In this document: one piece after another, positions 43,766 to 55,115 of the stretch
Layout: each line of letters starts with the position of its first letter
How positions within the stretch are numbered: the first letter of the stretch is position 1
NCBI RefSeq assembly: GCF_000218685.1
Contig: NW_006763299.1
Location: 124,001-188,000 of the forward strand
Source: Serpula lacrymans var. lacrymans S7.9
Lineage: Eukaryota > Basidiomycota > Agaricomycetes > Boletales > Serpulaceae
DNA: 64,000 nucleotides
Direction of reading: 5' to 3'
The notes under the pieces: model-generated
What the model was told of the DNA's origin: nothing
The model's database searches: none
What the model saw: only the letters and a program-made list of their open reading frames with translations
Program-made: the position numbers and the translations under genes

Positions 43766-44463
43766 TGTGAGGCAACGATAAACTATAACAAGAACTAAAC
43801 CTATCTCCTTCTGCACTTGCAGGGAGTAAGGGTTCGATGAGCTTGAGGTCAACAGACGCTAATGAATACAGCGAGTCGAGGACTTTTTAAGAGGTAAGCT
43901 TCAAAGGTTCTTGTTGAGGAGTAAAGCGGGTAAATTCAGTAATAGAAAGCTAAGGAGCTATACATGAATAGGTACGGCTTTATATAGGGAACTGTCCGTG
44001 CCTCAGACCGAAAAGAGAATATACAAAAAGTGGTCTGAGGGATTAATCAACCAATAAGAAAAAGGGGAGGTAACTATCGTACGACTTCTGACTTGATTAA
44101 TCAGCAGGTGAGAGATTTGTACTAATAATAGAAGATTGTCACGCGTGGTCAGGAACCGTATCCTCATAATGAGGTACGATTCTAGATAAGGCGTTATTAG
44201 TATTACCAGGCTTTACTGGGGCTTGGAGCTGGTTGGCGAGATGCCTACTACCAGTCCCTACCCAGTGTGCTGGCTAGCTGGAAGCGATGTCCAGTCTCTG
44301 ATCTGTGATATAAAGTGGTAGCGATGGTTAAGAAAGCCTGTGAGGGCTATGAGAAGTAAGATGGCAAAGGATACCTCTAGCCCTAGAGCCAGAGGTGTAA
44401 CGGGAAAAGTGTTTGAGAACCAAGACATAACGAAGATAGGAAAATAATAAAACGGTCCTTACA
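43766..44463 (-). repeat. E2 5' LTR
   Basis: A 698-bp copy of 36432-37129 with one difference seen. The sequence downstream in sense (minus strand, from 43765) shows no primer-binding site that I can assign to a tRNA. Confidence 0.97.
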
Positions 44464-44468
44464 CTCCA

Positions 44469-44929
44469 CCCTCCTCCTCCTCATCTTATTTGCACCCCCA
44501 CCATTTCTGATGTCACCACTTCCTATCCGCTTCCGTCGCCGATCCGTTGACTACCACGTGCCACTGCTGATATCAGCAAAGCCCCGGCGGCCGGTCCAAA
44601 TAGGGCAACAGGTCCATCTTCATGACGTCGATCTGCCATCATATACTATCAAAACATCGGTCACTCGTCTTGCCTGGTTGGAGCGTGGGTGGGTAGTTTT
44701 TGAGCTGGAGAAGGTTCATCCCCTTGCGTCGCCCATGTTCATCGCTGTCCCATTCACTTGGGTACACTTATCTTTTGTCCATCGTCTTCGCTACAGCTAC
44801 ACCTACCACACGCTGCCTGGGACTCACTTGTTCCAAATTGGAACTACTCCTCTCCCTCCCTTGTTTGATCAGGTGGTCCAACACAACCAGTCCATTGGTA
44901 AGGCCATGGAACTGTCGGATTTGGACTAG
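44469..44929 (+). pseudogene. ORF of the LTR-like element copy B, distal part
   Basis: Continues the frame begun at 36155-36431; both parts match the copy A and C ORFs. The E2 insertion falls at the second membrane segment, so the gene is split by 8 kb. No other inactivating change was seen in the two parts. Confidence 0.75.
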
Positions 44930-45808
44930 GTGGTGGACCGGTGGCTCCAGTTTCTTTTTCTTCAGCAGAACATTCATTTACAGTGCGATTATTTTTGATT
45001 TTTGAATCATTTTTATGGACACATATTTTTTTAGAATGCCTGACTGACAATAAAGGAACTGTGTTGATACTGATAGTGTTTTGCCTTGCCCTTTTTTTAC
45101 TGCATCTTCCCATGACATCATGATCTTCCTGCTCTCTTTTTGCTATTGGACTTTACTTTATGGCTGTACAAACCTGTGACATTACTCACAGCATTTATTG
45201 TTCTATCCCTTTCTTTTCTTTTTTTGACAATCTTATCCTGTACTACCTACGCAGGATTCGTCAGCATACATTCCTTCCTTCATATTCTTTCTCATTCTTT
45301 TTGCACAGCTATACTGTGCATAGCCTACTTCTCTTTTACTATATAAACTCCTGTATTTTACCTTGTAAAAACAACAACAAGAACTCAAATCCAGACTTCT
45401 TCTCTACTCTCAAGTTCACTACTCTACTACTTGTGATCCAGTGTGGTCACAACACTTCCCACTTCTACCATTATTAACTGCTGTCATCGTCACTCGTCAC
45501 TTTTGAAAGTGATTGTCTTCCCTTTCGATCAGAGTCCTTCTGAGCACTACAGTTTGTGCGTCAGGAGCCTGCTATCACTGGGAACCTCGTCACCTTGTCA
45601 TCCTCGTTGTTCTCACTCCTCAAAACCCACACTCATACACCTCTGGGTTTTACTTTGAAGGATCTTTATACGTACCACCCCACGAACAACCAGACCACTC
45701 CACTGTTCTAGGAGGCAAAGCCCATAAACAAGTTCCGTGGAATCTGGGAGGATTGTGTGTTAGTTTGTTTTGTGTGTGGTTTTCTAACTGCAGTTCTCAT
45801 CATCGACA

Positions 45809-47365
45809 ACGGAATGCAAGAAGGGTATTCTTTTGAGCTAGCCGGCCATTGAAGTCTCAAGCAATGAAATGAGCAGTTAATGCTAAGAATGATACAAGGT
45901 TAGGGTTACTCCAGCAGTCACTTGTGAATGAAATCCGTCTGAGAGTAGTCTAGAAGCGGCTAAATCATAAAATTGATTGAAGTGAACCTAAACAGACCTT
46001 AAAGACACCCTTGATTTCAATGTGCTCTGTTTTGTATGCCATGAAGATCAGCTCAATAGGCTTTGTGCAATAAGGCAGGGAACTTTCAGAGACATTATCC
46101 CAGCCATACAACACAAAATCACAAAATCACAAAATTCTTTGCTTTCCACAATATTTATAGCCTGTTATAAAGCATGTCAGCAAAAAATAATTGGATAGAA
46201 GCCAAAAAAAGTTGGAGAAAAAAACAAACCTGATCATCAACAGCCACCCAGCGCACAAGGAGCTTTATCCATTCTTCAAGTACAAATTGGCCAGAATGTG
46301 CGTGCAGTGATGGTATTCTGACATAATCATTGGCATATTTCAGATTGAGAGCACTGGTGACACAGTTATATTCTTCTGAATATTCAGATACAAGGTGTCT
46401 TCAGATTGTGGTTGTCACACCATCTGTATTCTTTGACCAAAACATCAGGTTTATAGTTAGATAGTTATTTACAAAAATGTACTTGCACAATTTGCGACCT
46501 AACCAACTTGATTTGGGCTTTTTTGAGAGCACAGACTCTTCAAAGGGTAGTGGCAAGTAAACTGGTTTAATTTTGAATTGAGAGCTCTGCAGAAGTAGTA
46601 CACATCAGTAGCTCTTGTAGTTGATTGTTGGCTGCGGTTGCGGTGCAAAGATGGATAAGAACCTGTTGGGAATTGCATGCTAGCGCTGGCACTACTACCA
46701 CCAGGCTCATTTGAACTTGGCTGCAGCTGCACATGCCTTGATGCTCCGACTGGAGACAAGGGTGGTGAAGAGGCTGGGCTTGAGGTCAGTGCTGTTGGTG
46801 GACCAACACCAACCTGAGTTGATAAAGGGATTGTTATGGCTGGTGCAGGTACTCGAGTCTGCTTTTGTGGAGGTTTCTGTGGCTGACTTTGCACAGAGTT
46901 TACATTATGTTTGCGACCTCTACTTTGTTGTGCCCTTGAAGTAGCCTGAGCACCGGAGTTACCTAGGACAGCTGGTTTGGCTGACTGGACCTGAGTTTTG
47001 GCTGGAGGCTGAACAAAATAGTTTGAATGATACATGTTAGCAGAGGGAAACTGGGCATTGTTAGGAATAGGATGTGTGCAATTAGCATAAGAATCATGAA
47101 ACCAACCCATAGGGCTGGATTGGAGCAAAGGGATGCAGAAACTGGTGTGCTGGCTGTTTAATAACACCCATTGGATAGGATGCATTGGTGATAGCTGATT
47201 CAGAGGCTGCTGAACTTGGAAATGGTCCCATCGAAGAGACCCATTGTTGTGGCCTCTGTGACCGTGCACAAGTACAACCACCAGGGCCCTGTGGGTTGGA
47301 ACAAGTGCATAGCGAGCCTGGGTTTCCCATCCACAAGCCCAGCAAGTTTGTGCACTGTTCAACAA
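45809..47365 (-). pseudogene. hAT-type transposase, N-terminal part
   Basis: The minus strand reads a long low-complexity N-terminus rich in Gln, Pro and Ser (46499-47365, RGRKHNVNSVQSQPQKPPQK), then TRATDVYYFCRALNSK, a LSKKPKS...LC stretch, SKNTDGVTTTI, stop, RHLVSEYSEEYN and VLEEWIKLLVRWVAVDDQ, the usual N-terminal zinc-finger-like region of fungal hAT-like transposases. The stop is TGA at 46401-46403 where Arg is expected. The part beside 45809 (FLALTAHFIA, NTLLAF) joins across copy B to VEGRHNGLNL at 36038. The true start could lie further upstream. Confidence 0.65.
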
Positions 47366-49178
47366 GTTCTCATTAGTAAAGAGCCTGCTATTTTATAGTG
47401 TGTATTGGAGCATGTTTTACGCACCATAGGACCCATGAGGCTGCTTGGCACAGAGAGTGGAGCTGATGCATCCCAGAAATCAGTTAGAACTGGCATTGAT
47501 AACTTGCTGTTGGATTCAAAACATTCACAGATAGGGGACAACGGTATAGATTACTTGCAGGCTGGTATACAAGCATATGGGAATGTTGGTATGGTTGATT
47601 TGCAAGTTGGACCGGTGCAAACTCAACAGTGCAAGTTGCCACAAAGTTACCAAAATGGCAAGCCAAATCCGAGTCGCACTGGTGTGAACTTGAACTTGCG
47701 GCAACACTAGAGACAGGTACCCCAACTACATTGTATCAATATTGAGGCCGCACTGCAGTTTACTGCTCTGTGATTTCTAATACCTCATCCAAGGTAGTGT
47801 AATAAGTCTCTGACATCTCATCCAAGGTTGTGTAATAAGTCTCTGATGTATCATCCTGGAACGAAAAACCATCTTGCATGTTGACGCAGTTCCGTTTCAC
47901 ACCTTCAAATTGTGCTGTCACTTCATCCTCAAGACTGGTGTCGAAGAGGTATTTTTCAATCAACTTCACTATGCCTAATCTCCCCACAGAGCACGCAAGC
48001 ATCAAAGGTGTCAATCCACTGTTGTCCTCCAAGTTAATGCAAATGTTGCTGTGAGCAAGAAGAAGCTCCACAGTCTTCTCTTGTGTACAAGCATCCCACA
48101 ATTCCTGTTCCTTGCTGTTTTGTGATATGATGGTGCAATGAAGGGGATTTTGACCCAAAGCATTCTTCAAATTGAGTGCGATGTCATCACATGCCACAAG
48201 TAAAGCAGCCACCTCCTTGTGCCCAGAATGTACTGCACGGTGTAGTGGTGAATCTCCATTATCATCTTGCAAATTTGTGTCAATGTCATCTCTAGAGAGC
48301 AGTTGTTTCACAAGAGAGATGCATCCATTTTTTGCTGCTATGAAAAGGAGTGCTTCTCTGTTCTTGTTTTGCCAGTTCACATCAACATCGCATCTTTTGA
48401 GCAGCAACTTCAACACTGTCTCATTCCCTTGCTGGAAACCTGAATTTTTGATGCTCTCAAGGTCGTTGCTGTAATAAATATCATCATTTACAGTACTACT
48501 GTGAAAATTATTGTCAGGCTTACCTCTTTCTACCGTTTGTGTCGGTGCTATCTACACCTTGGTGAGTGGGGGGACTCGTGTCTGAAATCTCGTCCACTTT
48601 GCTAAAAGCATGGTATGCTGCAGCCCACAATGGTGGGACACTGCTGTCCATCGGAAGCAAGTTCATGTCAACCCCACCGCAAGCCAATAGAAGTTCCGCC
48701 GTCTTTTCATCACCATGCCAGGTTGCTATCCATAGGGGCGTAAAACCACTCTGATCTTTCCAGTTGACTTTAAAGTTTACCGAAGTTCTTTCGACAAGCA
48801 AACAGGCTAATTCCTTGTGGTATGGAGGTCGGAACAAGAAAGCAAGTGGTATGCATGTCTCGGAGAGTGTGAGCTGGGCTTCCCCTTGATTAGCCGTAAG
48901 AGTGTACGGTGTGGAATCACAATCCTTGTGTGAATAAACTCCCACATTGTGCCTCGCCGATAGTAGCTCAACAACTTCGGCCTTCCCTTCATGTGCTGCA
49001 CATAAAAGCGGTGTCCAACCTTCATGGTCCTGCGAGTCAACATCCACACCATCAGTGGCCAACAATAGCCTTACAACCTCCACCCGCCCCTTTCGAGCGG
49101 CTTGCCAGAACGGTGTCCGACCGTTGTTGTCCTTTGGGTTCACATCAACCCCATCCCGCTCCAACAGCAGCTTGACGG

Positions 49179-51003
49179 TGTCGATGATGAGAACTGTTGT
49201 TAGAAAACCACACACAAAACAAACTAACACACAATCCTCCCAGATTCCACGGAACTTGTTTATGGGCTTTGCCTCCTAGAACAGTGGAGTGGTCTGGTTG
49301 TTCGTGGGGTGGTACGTATAAAGATCCTTCAAAGTAAAACCCAGAGGTGTATGAGTGTGGGTTTTGAGGAGGAGGGATAGTTGAATTTATAGGAAGATAG
49401 GTGCTTTGTGGCGAGTATAGACGAGCACTACCTTGCTAATCGTAGCACAAGGTAGGTTTGAGAACGACCAGTATGACGAGGTGACGAGGTTCCCAGTGAT
49501 AGCAGGCTCCTGACGCACAAACTGTAGTGCTCAGAAGGACTCTAATCGAAGGGGATGACAATCACTTTCAAAAGTGACGAGTGACGATGATAGCAGTTAA
49601 CAGTGGTAGAAGTGGGAAGTGTTGTGACCACACTGGATCACAAGTAGCAGTAAGAAGTGGACTTAAGATTAGAGAAGAAGTCTGGAATCGAGTTCTTGTT
49701 CTTTTTTTTTACAAGGTAAAATACAGGGGTTTATATAGTAAAAGAAAAGTAGGCTATGCACAGTATAGCTGTGCAAAAAGAATGAGAAAGAATATGAAGG
49801 AAGGAATGTACGCTGACGAATCCTGTGTAGGTAGTACAGGATAAGATTGTCAAAAAAAGGAAAAGAAAGGGATAGAACAATAAATGCTGTGAGTAATGTC
49901 ACAGGTTTGTACAGCCATAAAGTAAAGTCCAATAGCAAAAGGAGAGCAGGAAGATCATGATGTCATGGGAAGATGCAGTAAAAAAAAGGGCAAGGCAAAA
50001 CACTATCAGTATCAACAAAGTTCCTTTATTGTCAGTCAGGCATTCTAAAAAAATATGTGTCCATAAAAATGATTCAAAAATCAAAAATAATCGCACTGTA
50101 AATGAATGTTCTGCTGAAGAAAAAGAAACTGGAGCCACCGGTCCACCACCTAGTCCAAATCCGACAGTTCCATGGCCTTACCAATGGACTGGTTGTGTTG
50201 GACCACCTGATCAAACAAGGGAGGGAGAGGAGTAGTTCCAATTTGGAACAAGTGAGTCCCAGGCAGCGTGTGGTAGGTGTAGCTGTAGCGAAGACGATGG
50301 ACAAAAGATAAGTGTACCCAAGTGAATGGGACAGTGATGAACATGGGCGACGCAAGGGGATGAACCTTCTCCAGCTCAAAAACTACCCACCCACGCTCCA
50401 ACCAGGCAAGACGAGTGACCGATGTTTTGATAGTATATGATGGCAGATCGACGTCATGAAGATGGACCTGTTGCCCTATTTGGACCGGCCGCCGGGGCTT
50501 TGCTGATATCAGCAGTGGCACGTGGTAGTCAACGGATCGGCGACGGAAGCGGATAGGAAGTGGTGACATCAGAAATGGTGGGGGTGCAAATAAAATGAGG
50601 AGGAGGAGGGTGGAGGTGACGAAAAAGTGGATTAGAATGGGGATCCAGAAACGACCATCAGGTGAGAATAAAAAGGAGAGGAAGGGGCCCATGGTGGGAC
50701 TAGGCAAAGGAAGGGGAGTAAGGGAAACGACAAAAGCGAGGGCACAATGCAATGTGTAGCCAGTGGCAATGCAAAAATTTGCCAAAATACTGAAATGCCG
50801 AAAGTACCGAATGGAAAAGCAAAGGTGAGCGTGACTGGATTGCCTAATAGAGGTGGTGCTGATCAGCCACAAGTTCGAAAAAGGCAATATTAATTACTAT
50901 TCCACGTGGCACTGTGCCTGTGTGGCGCAAAGGCGAGTCTTTTTGAATATTTGCTTCGTTATTGACACCTGTCCATGCTACCAATCAACTTTGGTGCATG
51001 ACA
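49179..51003 (-). mobile_element. 1.82-kb TG...CA LTR-like element, copy C
   Basis: A 1825-bp copy with the same ends as copy A (TGTCGATGATG, GTGCATGACA), inserted in the NLR gene. The 4-bp flanks are ACGG and CCGT in element-sense order, not a direct repeat. Removing the element plus 4 bp restores the frame between the upstream linker and the ankyrin repeats. It holds the intact 245-codon ORF (50150-50887), the palindrome (49757-49775) and the TATA-like box (49730-49737). Confidence 0.8.
50150..50887 (-). CDS. 245-codon ORF of the LTR-like element, copy C
   Basis: Same length and frame as the copy A ORF at 18094-18831, starting MPFSNLWLIS. Differences are scattered substitutions (for example FRHFSILANFCIAT versus FPRFGISANFRVAT) without a frame break. 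Two probable membrane segments and a soluble C-terminal half. No family recognised. Confidence 0.45.
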   Translation of the reverse strand: MPFSNLWLISTTSIRQSSHAHLCFSIRYFRHFSILANFCIATGYTLHCALAFVVSLTPLPLPSPTMGPFLSFLFSPDGRFWIPILIHFFVTSTLLLLILFAPPPFLMSPLPIRFRRRSVDYHVPLLISAKPRRPVQIGQQVHLHDVDLPSYTIKTSVTRLAWLERGWVVFELEKVHPLASPMFITVPFTWVHLSFVHRLRYSYTYHTLPGTHLFQIGTTPLPPLFDQVVQHNQSIGKAMELSDLD

Positions 51004-52985
51004 CCGTCAACAACAATGTTGTTCCCCAGCAAGTAATCAATAATGTGATAAAGACCGAAATAGGCACACAAGTGCAATGCTGAGCCCCCATTGAAGTAAC
51101 GAGAATCAAAACCATACATGGGTTGTAGGGCATTCTCAACATTTGCGTCATCACGTAAAAAGTCATGGATCGCCATTGGAATCGTCTTCTCAACACTGCG
51201 TGCATGATGGCCCCAATTTTGTCGCGCATAAACGATGAAGCCTTGGCTGCGGTGAACGTCTACAGGATTTGTGTCTTTCGGTGGAAGCATAGAAAGAGAG
51301 TCAAGGCATATGTTGGTGATTTGCACTTCGGGGTCTGGGAAAGCCCAATCTCCACATTTTACGAGATATTCCTGAGCAGAGTAATCTGAGTGATAACAGA
51401 TTGAAGCAACTAATATGCCAGCACAGGCTTCCATTATTGTCTCTTTATCCACCAGGTCATCAGTGCTGATCTTACGCAGACCAGTTGAAAAGGCTAGAGC
51501 TTCCTGGAGCTCCGTGAAAAACAGCGGTCGGGAGGCAAAAATAATCAATGTCATGGCTTCCTTGGCTAGACCTCTATGTCAACCCCCATCTATCCACTTC
51601 ATGGTTTTGTCGTAAGCAGTTCCCACCTCCTTAGGGTGGTTATCAAGAGCAAGTCAAACATCATTACAAGTAAGTTTGTGTGCTAGTAGATCCACGTGCA
51701 GACGAGATAGCAGAAACCTTGAATGGTGTGTCAAAATCTGGGGTCTGTAAGAATAAAATAAACTCTATGGAGTACTCACATGCCTTGACTCTCTTTTGTC
51801 AGCCACTCAATGACCTCTCCTCTAAAGTTGCCAGCAACCAACATCCCGGCCAATCGTGCCGATAAGCAAATGCGGTCTGTGATATACTTGCGTACATCAT
51901 TTTCATGCACACGGATGTCCATGCAAAGAGCTTCGCAAAGGACTGCCCTAATCTATGCCATGTCACGAGAAGTCACCAATAGGCTACCTCCCAGAGATTG
52001 CAGACAATGCAGCATCTCAGCACGAGTATCATCATCATCGGGGACTTCATCTAAAGCGTTGACAACAATGAAGACCCGGGAGAATTGTTTGATTTCGTTG
52101 ATTAACGCATTGCAAACCTCAAGTAGAGTTGGACGGAAGTCTTGCTCTCAATGACGTTTAAATTTGCCTTCAATGCGCCCGAACGTTAGGGGAAAATCTT
52201 GTACAAGCTGTTTCAATAGGCTTGCAACGAGGTTACAAGCGGTTTGTCTTGAACGGTCGTTATAGCTGCAATAAGTGTAGACTACAGCCACACTGTCCTT
52301 TTTGTCCTTCTCGAGATGGTTTATGATGTATGACCTAGTAAAAATGTACGTGATAACTGCTTAAGATAACTGATTTGTTGCTGGACTTACGTAATAACAG
52401 TCTTCCTAGCACCTGCTAGTTGATTCAGCATATTAGGGAAAGGACCATGTGGATCGCGGATATAATAGTGCACTTACAAATTCCAGGGCACCAAAGGGTT
52501 TTTACACCTCCTTTTTGCCACTTTTTGAACCTTTCATCACCGAGCACCCATCCCCCTGTCCCCTCTCACCAAACGCCACGAACTTCGCTCTGCATTTGAT
52601 GGAAATTCAGAGGAGACAGCCAGTTTGCAAATTCCTGGCGTTCTTTAGCTGGTTATGGAACGAGCTGTATTAGACTACAATGGTGCCATGGAAGAAGATA
52701 TATTGCACCGTTATCTTGAGTATAGTTGTTGATTGTCGTGCTATTTATTTGAGGACCATATATTTCGTTGTTGACTTGATGGCCACTGCTATGGACTTTG
52801 TTGAATCTACCATAGTGAGCGTCAAGAGAATGAGATTGCGCCACCAAGCCCCCAACATCAATGTTGCCAACACACAAGAGCGAGGACCCTGGAACACTCA
52901 TGCTACTTTCGAGGTTGACTGGAAACGGCCTGCTAACAGTAAACTGGAACTTGAACTCGACTCTACTGCGATGCGGGGCGGACAT

Positions 52986-54233
52986 TCAGATATTCCAGTA
53001 TTTATGGCATGCACAGGTGAGCAGGGCTAGGAAACGTGGTTGCAGACCGCTAAACACGCTGCAACCCAACCTCTACTATTTCATGACGCCCAACTGACAG
53101 ACAGCATTGACGATGGCAATGTCTCGGAGTCTCGGATGCCGGCGTAGTTTTTGGTAGATTCTGGATCAAGAATGCGGCCAGGATATTTGACTAGTCTAGT
53201 CCGAAGTAAGGACCTTTTGCAGGAACCCCCACTTTGGTAGTAATAGAGAAGGCACCATGAGCGGCACATTCGGCTTGAACTTGGCATTTTGTGGCTAGTC
53301 ACACCAGCAAAAAGCACATAAAGGTTTCAGCTGAAACAGCTACTGTAGAGAACAAATGCTATATACATGATCCCTACTATTGTATCACAACTACGACAAT
53401 TTATGTAGCACCTTGGACCTATATGACTCTGAATATCCCATTTCTTTTTGGCCATGTTTTGGTTCAGGTGTGCCTGCAATTTGTAGCGGCGTTTTAATTG
53501 GAGTGGCTGACAGTTTCACTATCTCATGGCTCAGCATCTGTTTGGGATGGAAGAAAATTTTGAAACTAGCGTTGTTCGTCATCTGAGAGCTTCTCTATCA
53601 ACTCTACCGATTCACACAAAGGCTAAGTGGTGATTTACGCTGGTTGAAGCAATAACTAGCCTTTACTGTGATGCTCAGCCATATTCAATCGGAGCGGCTG
53701 AGTTTAAAATCAAGGTGCAAAAGAGCTCAATATTCGTGTTATTGGCACCGAAGGGGGGTTCACGCCAAATGGTCTTACTTTGGTGCAGACCTTATTTACA
53801 AGATATCGACTCATCATATATTGAATTAGGTAAGCAAGGGAGACTAATATTTGACTATTGATTGCTGCAGTCGACCATTTATAATCTGGTAGCTGATGTT
53901 TGTGTCGCAAAAATCAGTTTTACCATATATCGGCTTTTCGCAGCCTTTTGCACCTTTTCATGCATTTTCGTACTCTGACGCAACCAAAATATGGCCAGAT
54001 TGGGTCAAACAAGGAATCCATCAGGCCTGAAAACGTGCAAATTGCTGTAAACGCACACTTATCAGTGAAATTAAAGTGCGTCTACGGTCCACAGATACCT
54101 CTTTCAGCGAGCGCTAACAATAGTACTCGGAATCACTAGAACCCATGCCCTATTAACTCATTGCCGCGACCCCTCTTTGTTTCTTCTCGCCCTTCACCAA
54201 CGTTTCACCAGGCCAGTGTATATAACTACATTT
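52986..54233. other. intergenic, no supported gene
   Basis: Only short frames without motifs. Part of it is likely the 5' flank of the NLR gene. Confidence 0.45.
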
Positions 54234-54632
54234 TCATCTAAGATGCAGGGTAATCATGTCATGGCCAAGGTATGAGAATTCTACAACTATTCTCTGTATC
54301 CTAATAGTAGCCAAACACAAGCTGCAGTCATTAAACGCCATCCAATGAAGCTTTCTCACTTGTATCTTAAACGCTAGCAGAGGATACTTGAATATCGTAC
54401 ATGCGGCCCACTGTCGGGATATCACGAGGCTGCTTTCTTCACTATTTTGGTTTAATATGTCACTGGAAATACTATCAAGAAAACGATACCCTTCTCGAAT
54501 TACACATTCAGATAGTGCCTCTCTGAAATCGTTACGACCAATTGGCCTACCGATAAAAGCTTGCCCGGCTTCAATTTCAGGTACAACCAAGTTCTTCCCA
54601 CTCTTTCGTCTACCCGAGACCGACTCCAGCAA
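54234..54632 (-). CDS. hypothetical ORF
   Basis: A 132-codon minus-strand frame starting MLESVSGRRKSGKN with a mixed, globular-looking composition (GQAFIGRPIGRNDFREALSE). No family recognised, no partner exons found. It may be a chance frame. Confidence 0.25.
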   Translation of the reverse strand: MLESVSGRRKSGKNLVVPEIEAGQAFIGRPIGRNDFREALSECVIREGYRFLDSISSDILNQNSEESSLVISRQWAACTIFKYPLLAFKIQVRKLHWMAFNDCSLCLATIRIQRIVVEFSYLGHDMITLHLR

Positions 54633-54663
54633 TAGTTCAGTGCGTGACTCAGTCAGGCTGTAA

Positions 54664-55115
54664 TGTCATAATTCAGGTTAGTCCAGTACTTTCAATGTCG
54701 TCTTCTTCAGATCTCAACGTTCTCAGCAGCCTGAGAATACAGTAAACGTAGATCATCTAGGTTATCGATTCAAATCCGCTGGTCGCCCACCGACAGGAGG
54801 CATATAAGGGTTGCCGCGATCTATTGTATGTCAATAGATGAACTCGAGCCGAGTCCCAATCATTACCTATTTGGGACGAGTTGCAGTTCAACAGGGGATG
54901 ACAATGCTATAAATTTAGTCCGCACCCGTGCGTAATGTTTTACGTCGCAGCACATGGCTGTCACTGTATGTATACTCCATCCTTTATGTAGACTACTCTT
55001 ACGCATTAACACGTCAGCAGGGGGTTGCAAACCTCGAATAGATCAACAAGGTAGGTTGATATAGTCATTGAGGCTGGATTCCAATGAAGCACCACTCTTC
55101 TTTTGGTATCCTACC
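54664..55115. other. upstream region of P450-1
   Basis: No gene. Contains the inferred 5' flank of the first P450; no clear TATA box close to its ATG. Confidence 0.4.

Larger units (their letters stand above)
36432..44463 (-). mobile_element. complete, young Ty3/gypsy element E2
   Basis: An 8032-bp element with 698-bp LTRs at both ends, flanked by a perfect 5-bp target-site duplication CTCCA (36427-36431 and 44464-44468). On the minus strand it carries ORF A, ORF B, gag and pol. Only one LTR difference was seen (C versus T near 37079/44410). Its internal part contains a run of 687 Ns over the reverse transcriptase. It is inserted in the ORF of the 1.82-kb element copy B. Confidence 0.95.
36039..45808 (+). 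mobile_element. 1.82-kb TG...CA LTR-like element, copy B, split by E2
   Basis: The element's own sequence is 36039-36431 plus 44469-45808, starting TGTCATGCACC and ending CATCATCGACA. It lies inside the hAT transposase gene. The 4-bp flanks are ATGG and ACGG, a near match that could be a decayed duplication. Relative to copies A and C it lacks about 88 bp between GTTCTC and CTCCTCAAAACCC (near 45610). The 19-bp palindrome (45302-45320) and TATATAAA (45340-45347) are present. Its ORF begins at 36155, is cut by E2 at 36431, and resumes to 44929. Confidence 0.75.
47760..52985 (-). pseudogene. NACHT-ankyrin (NLR-like) protein gene, interrupted
   Basis: The minus strand encodes a fungal NLR. An N-terminal region (52650-52985) has GRFNKVHSSGHQVNNEIYG and NSTTINNYTQDN. 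The NACHT has KTLWCPGI, a spliced P-loop GISGARKT (about 52393-52420; GIPGAGKT expected), SYIINHLEKDKKDSVAVVY and Walker B FIVVNALDEVPDDDDTRAEM. A linker (51004-51554) follows, then eight or nine ankyrin repeats (47760-49178; VKLLLERDGVDVN, GRTPFWQAARKGRVEVVRLL, GDSPLHRAVHSGHKEVAALL). Damage: TGA at 52148-52150 and 51579-51581, another stop near 51957, and the 1.82-kb element copy C between linker and repeats. The C-terminus ends in two SETYYTTLDE units. These proteins are thought to act in non-self recognition. Confidence 0.8.
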
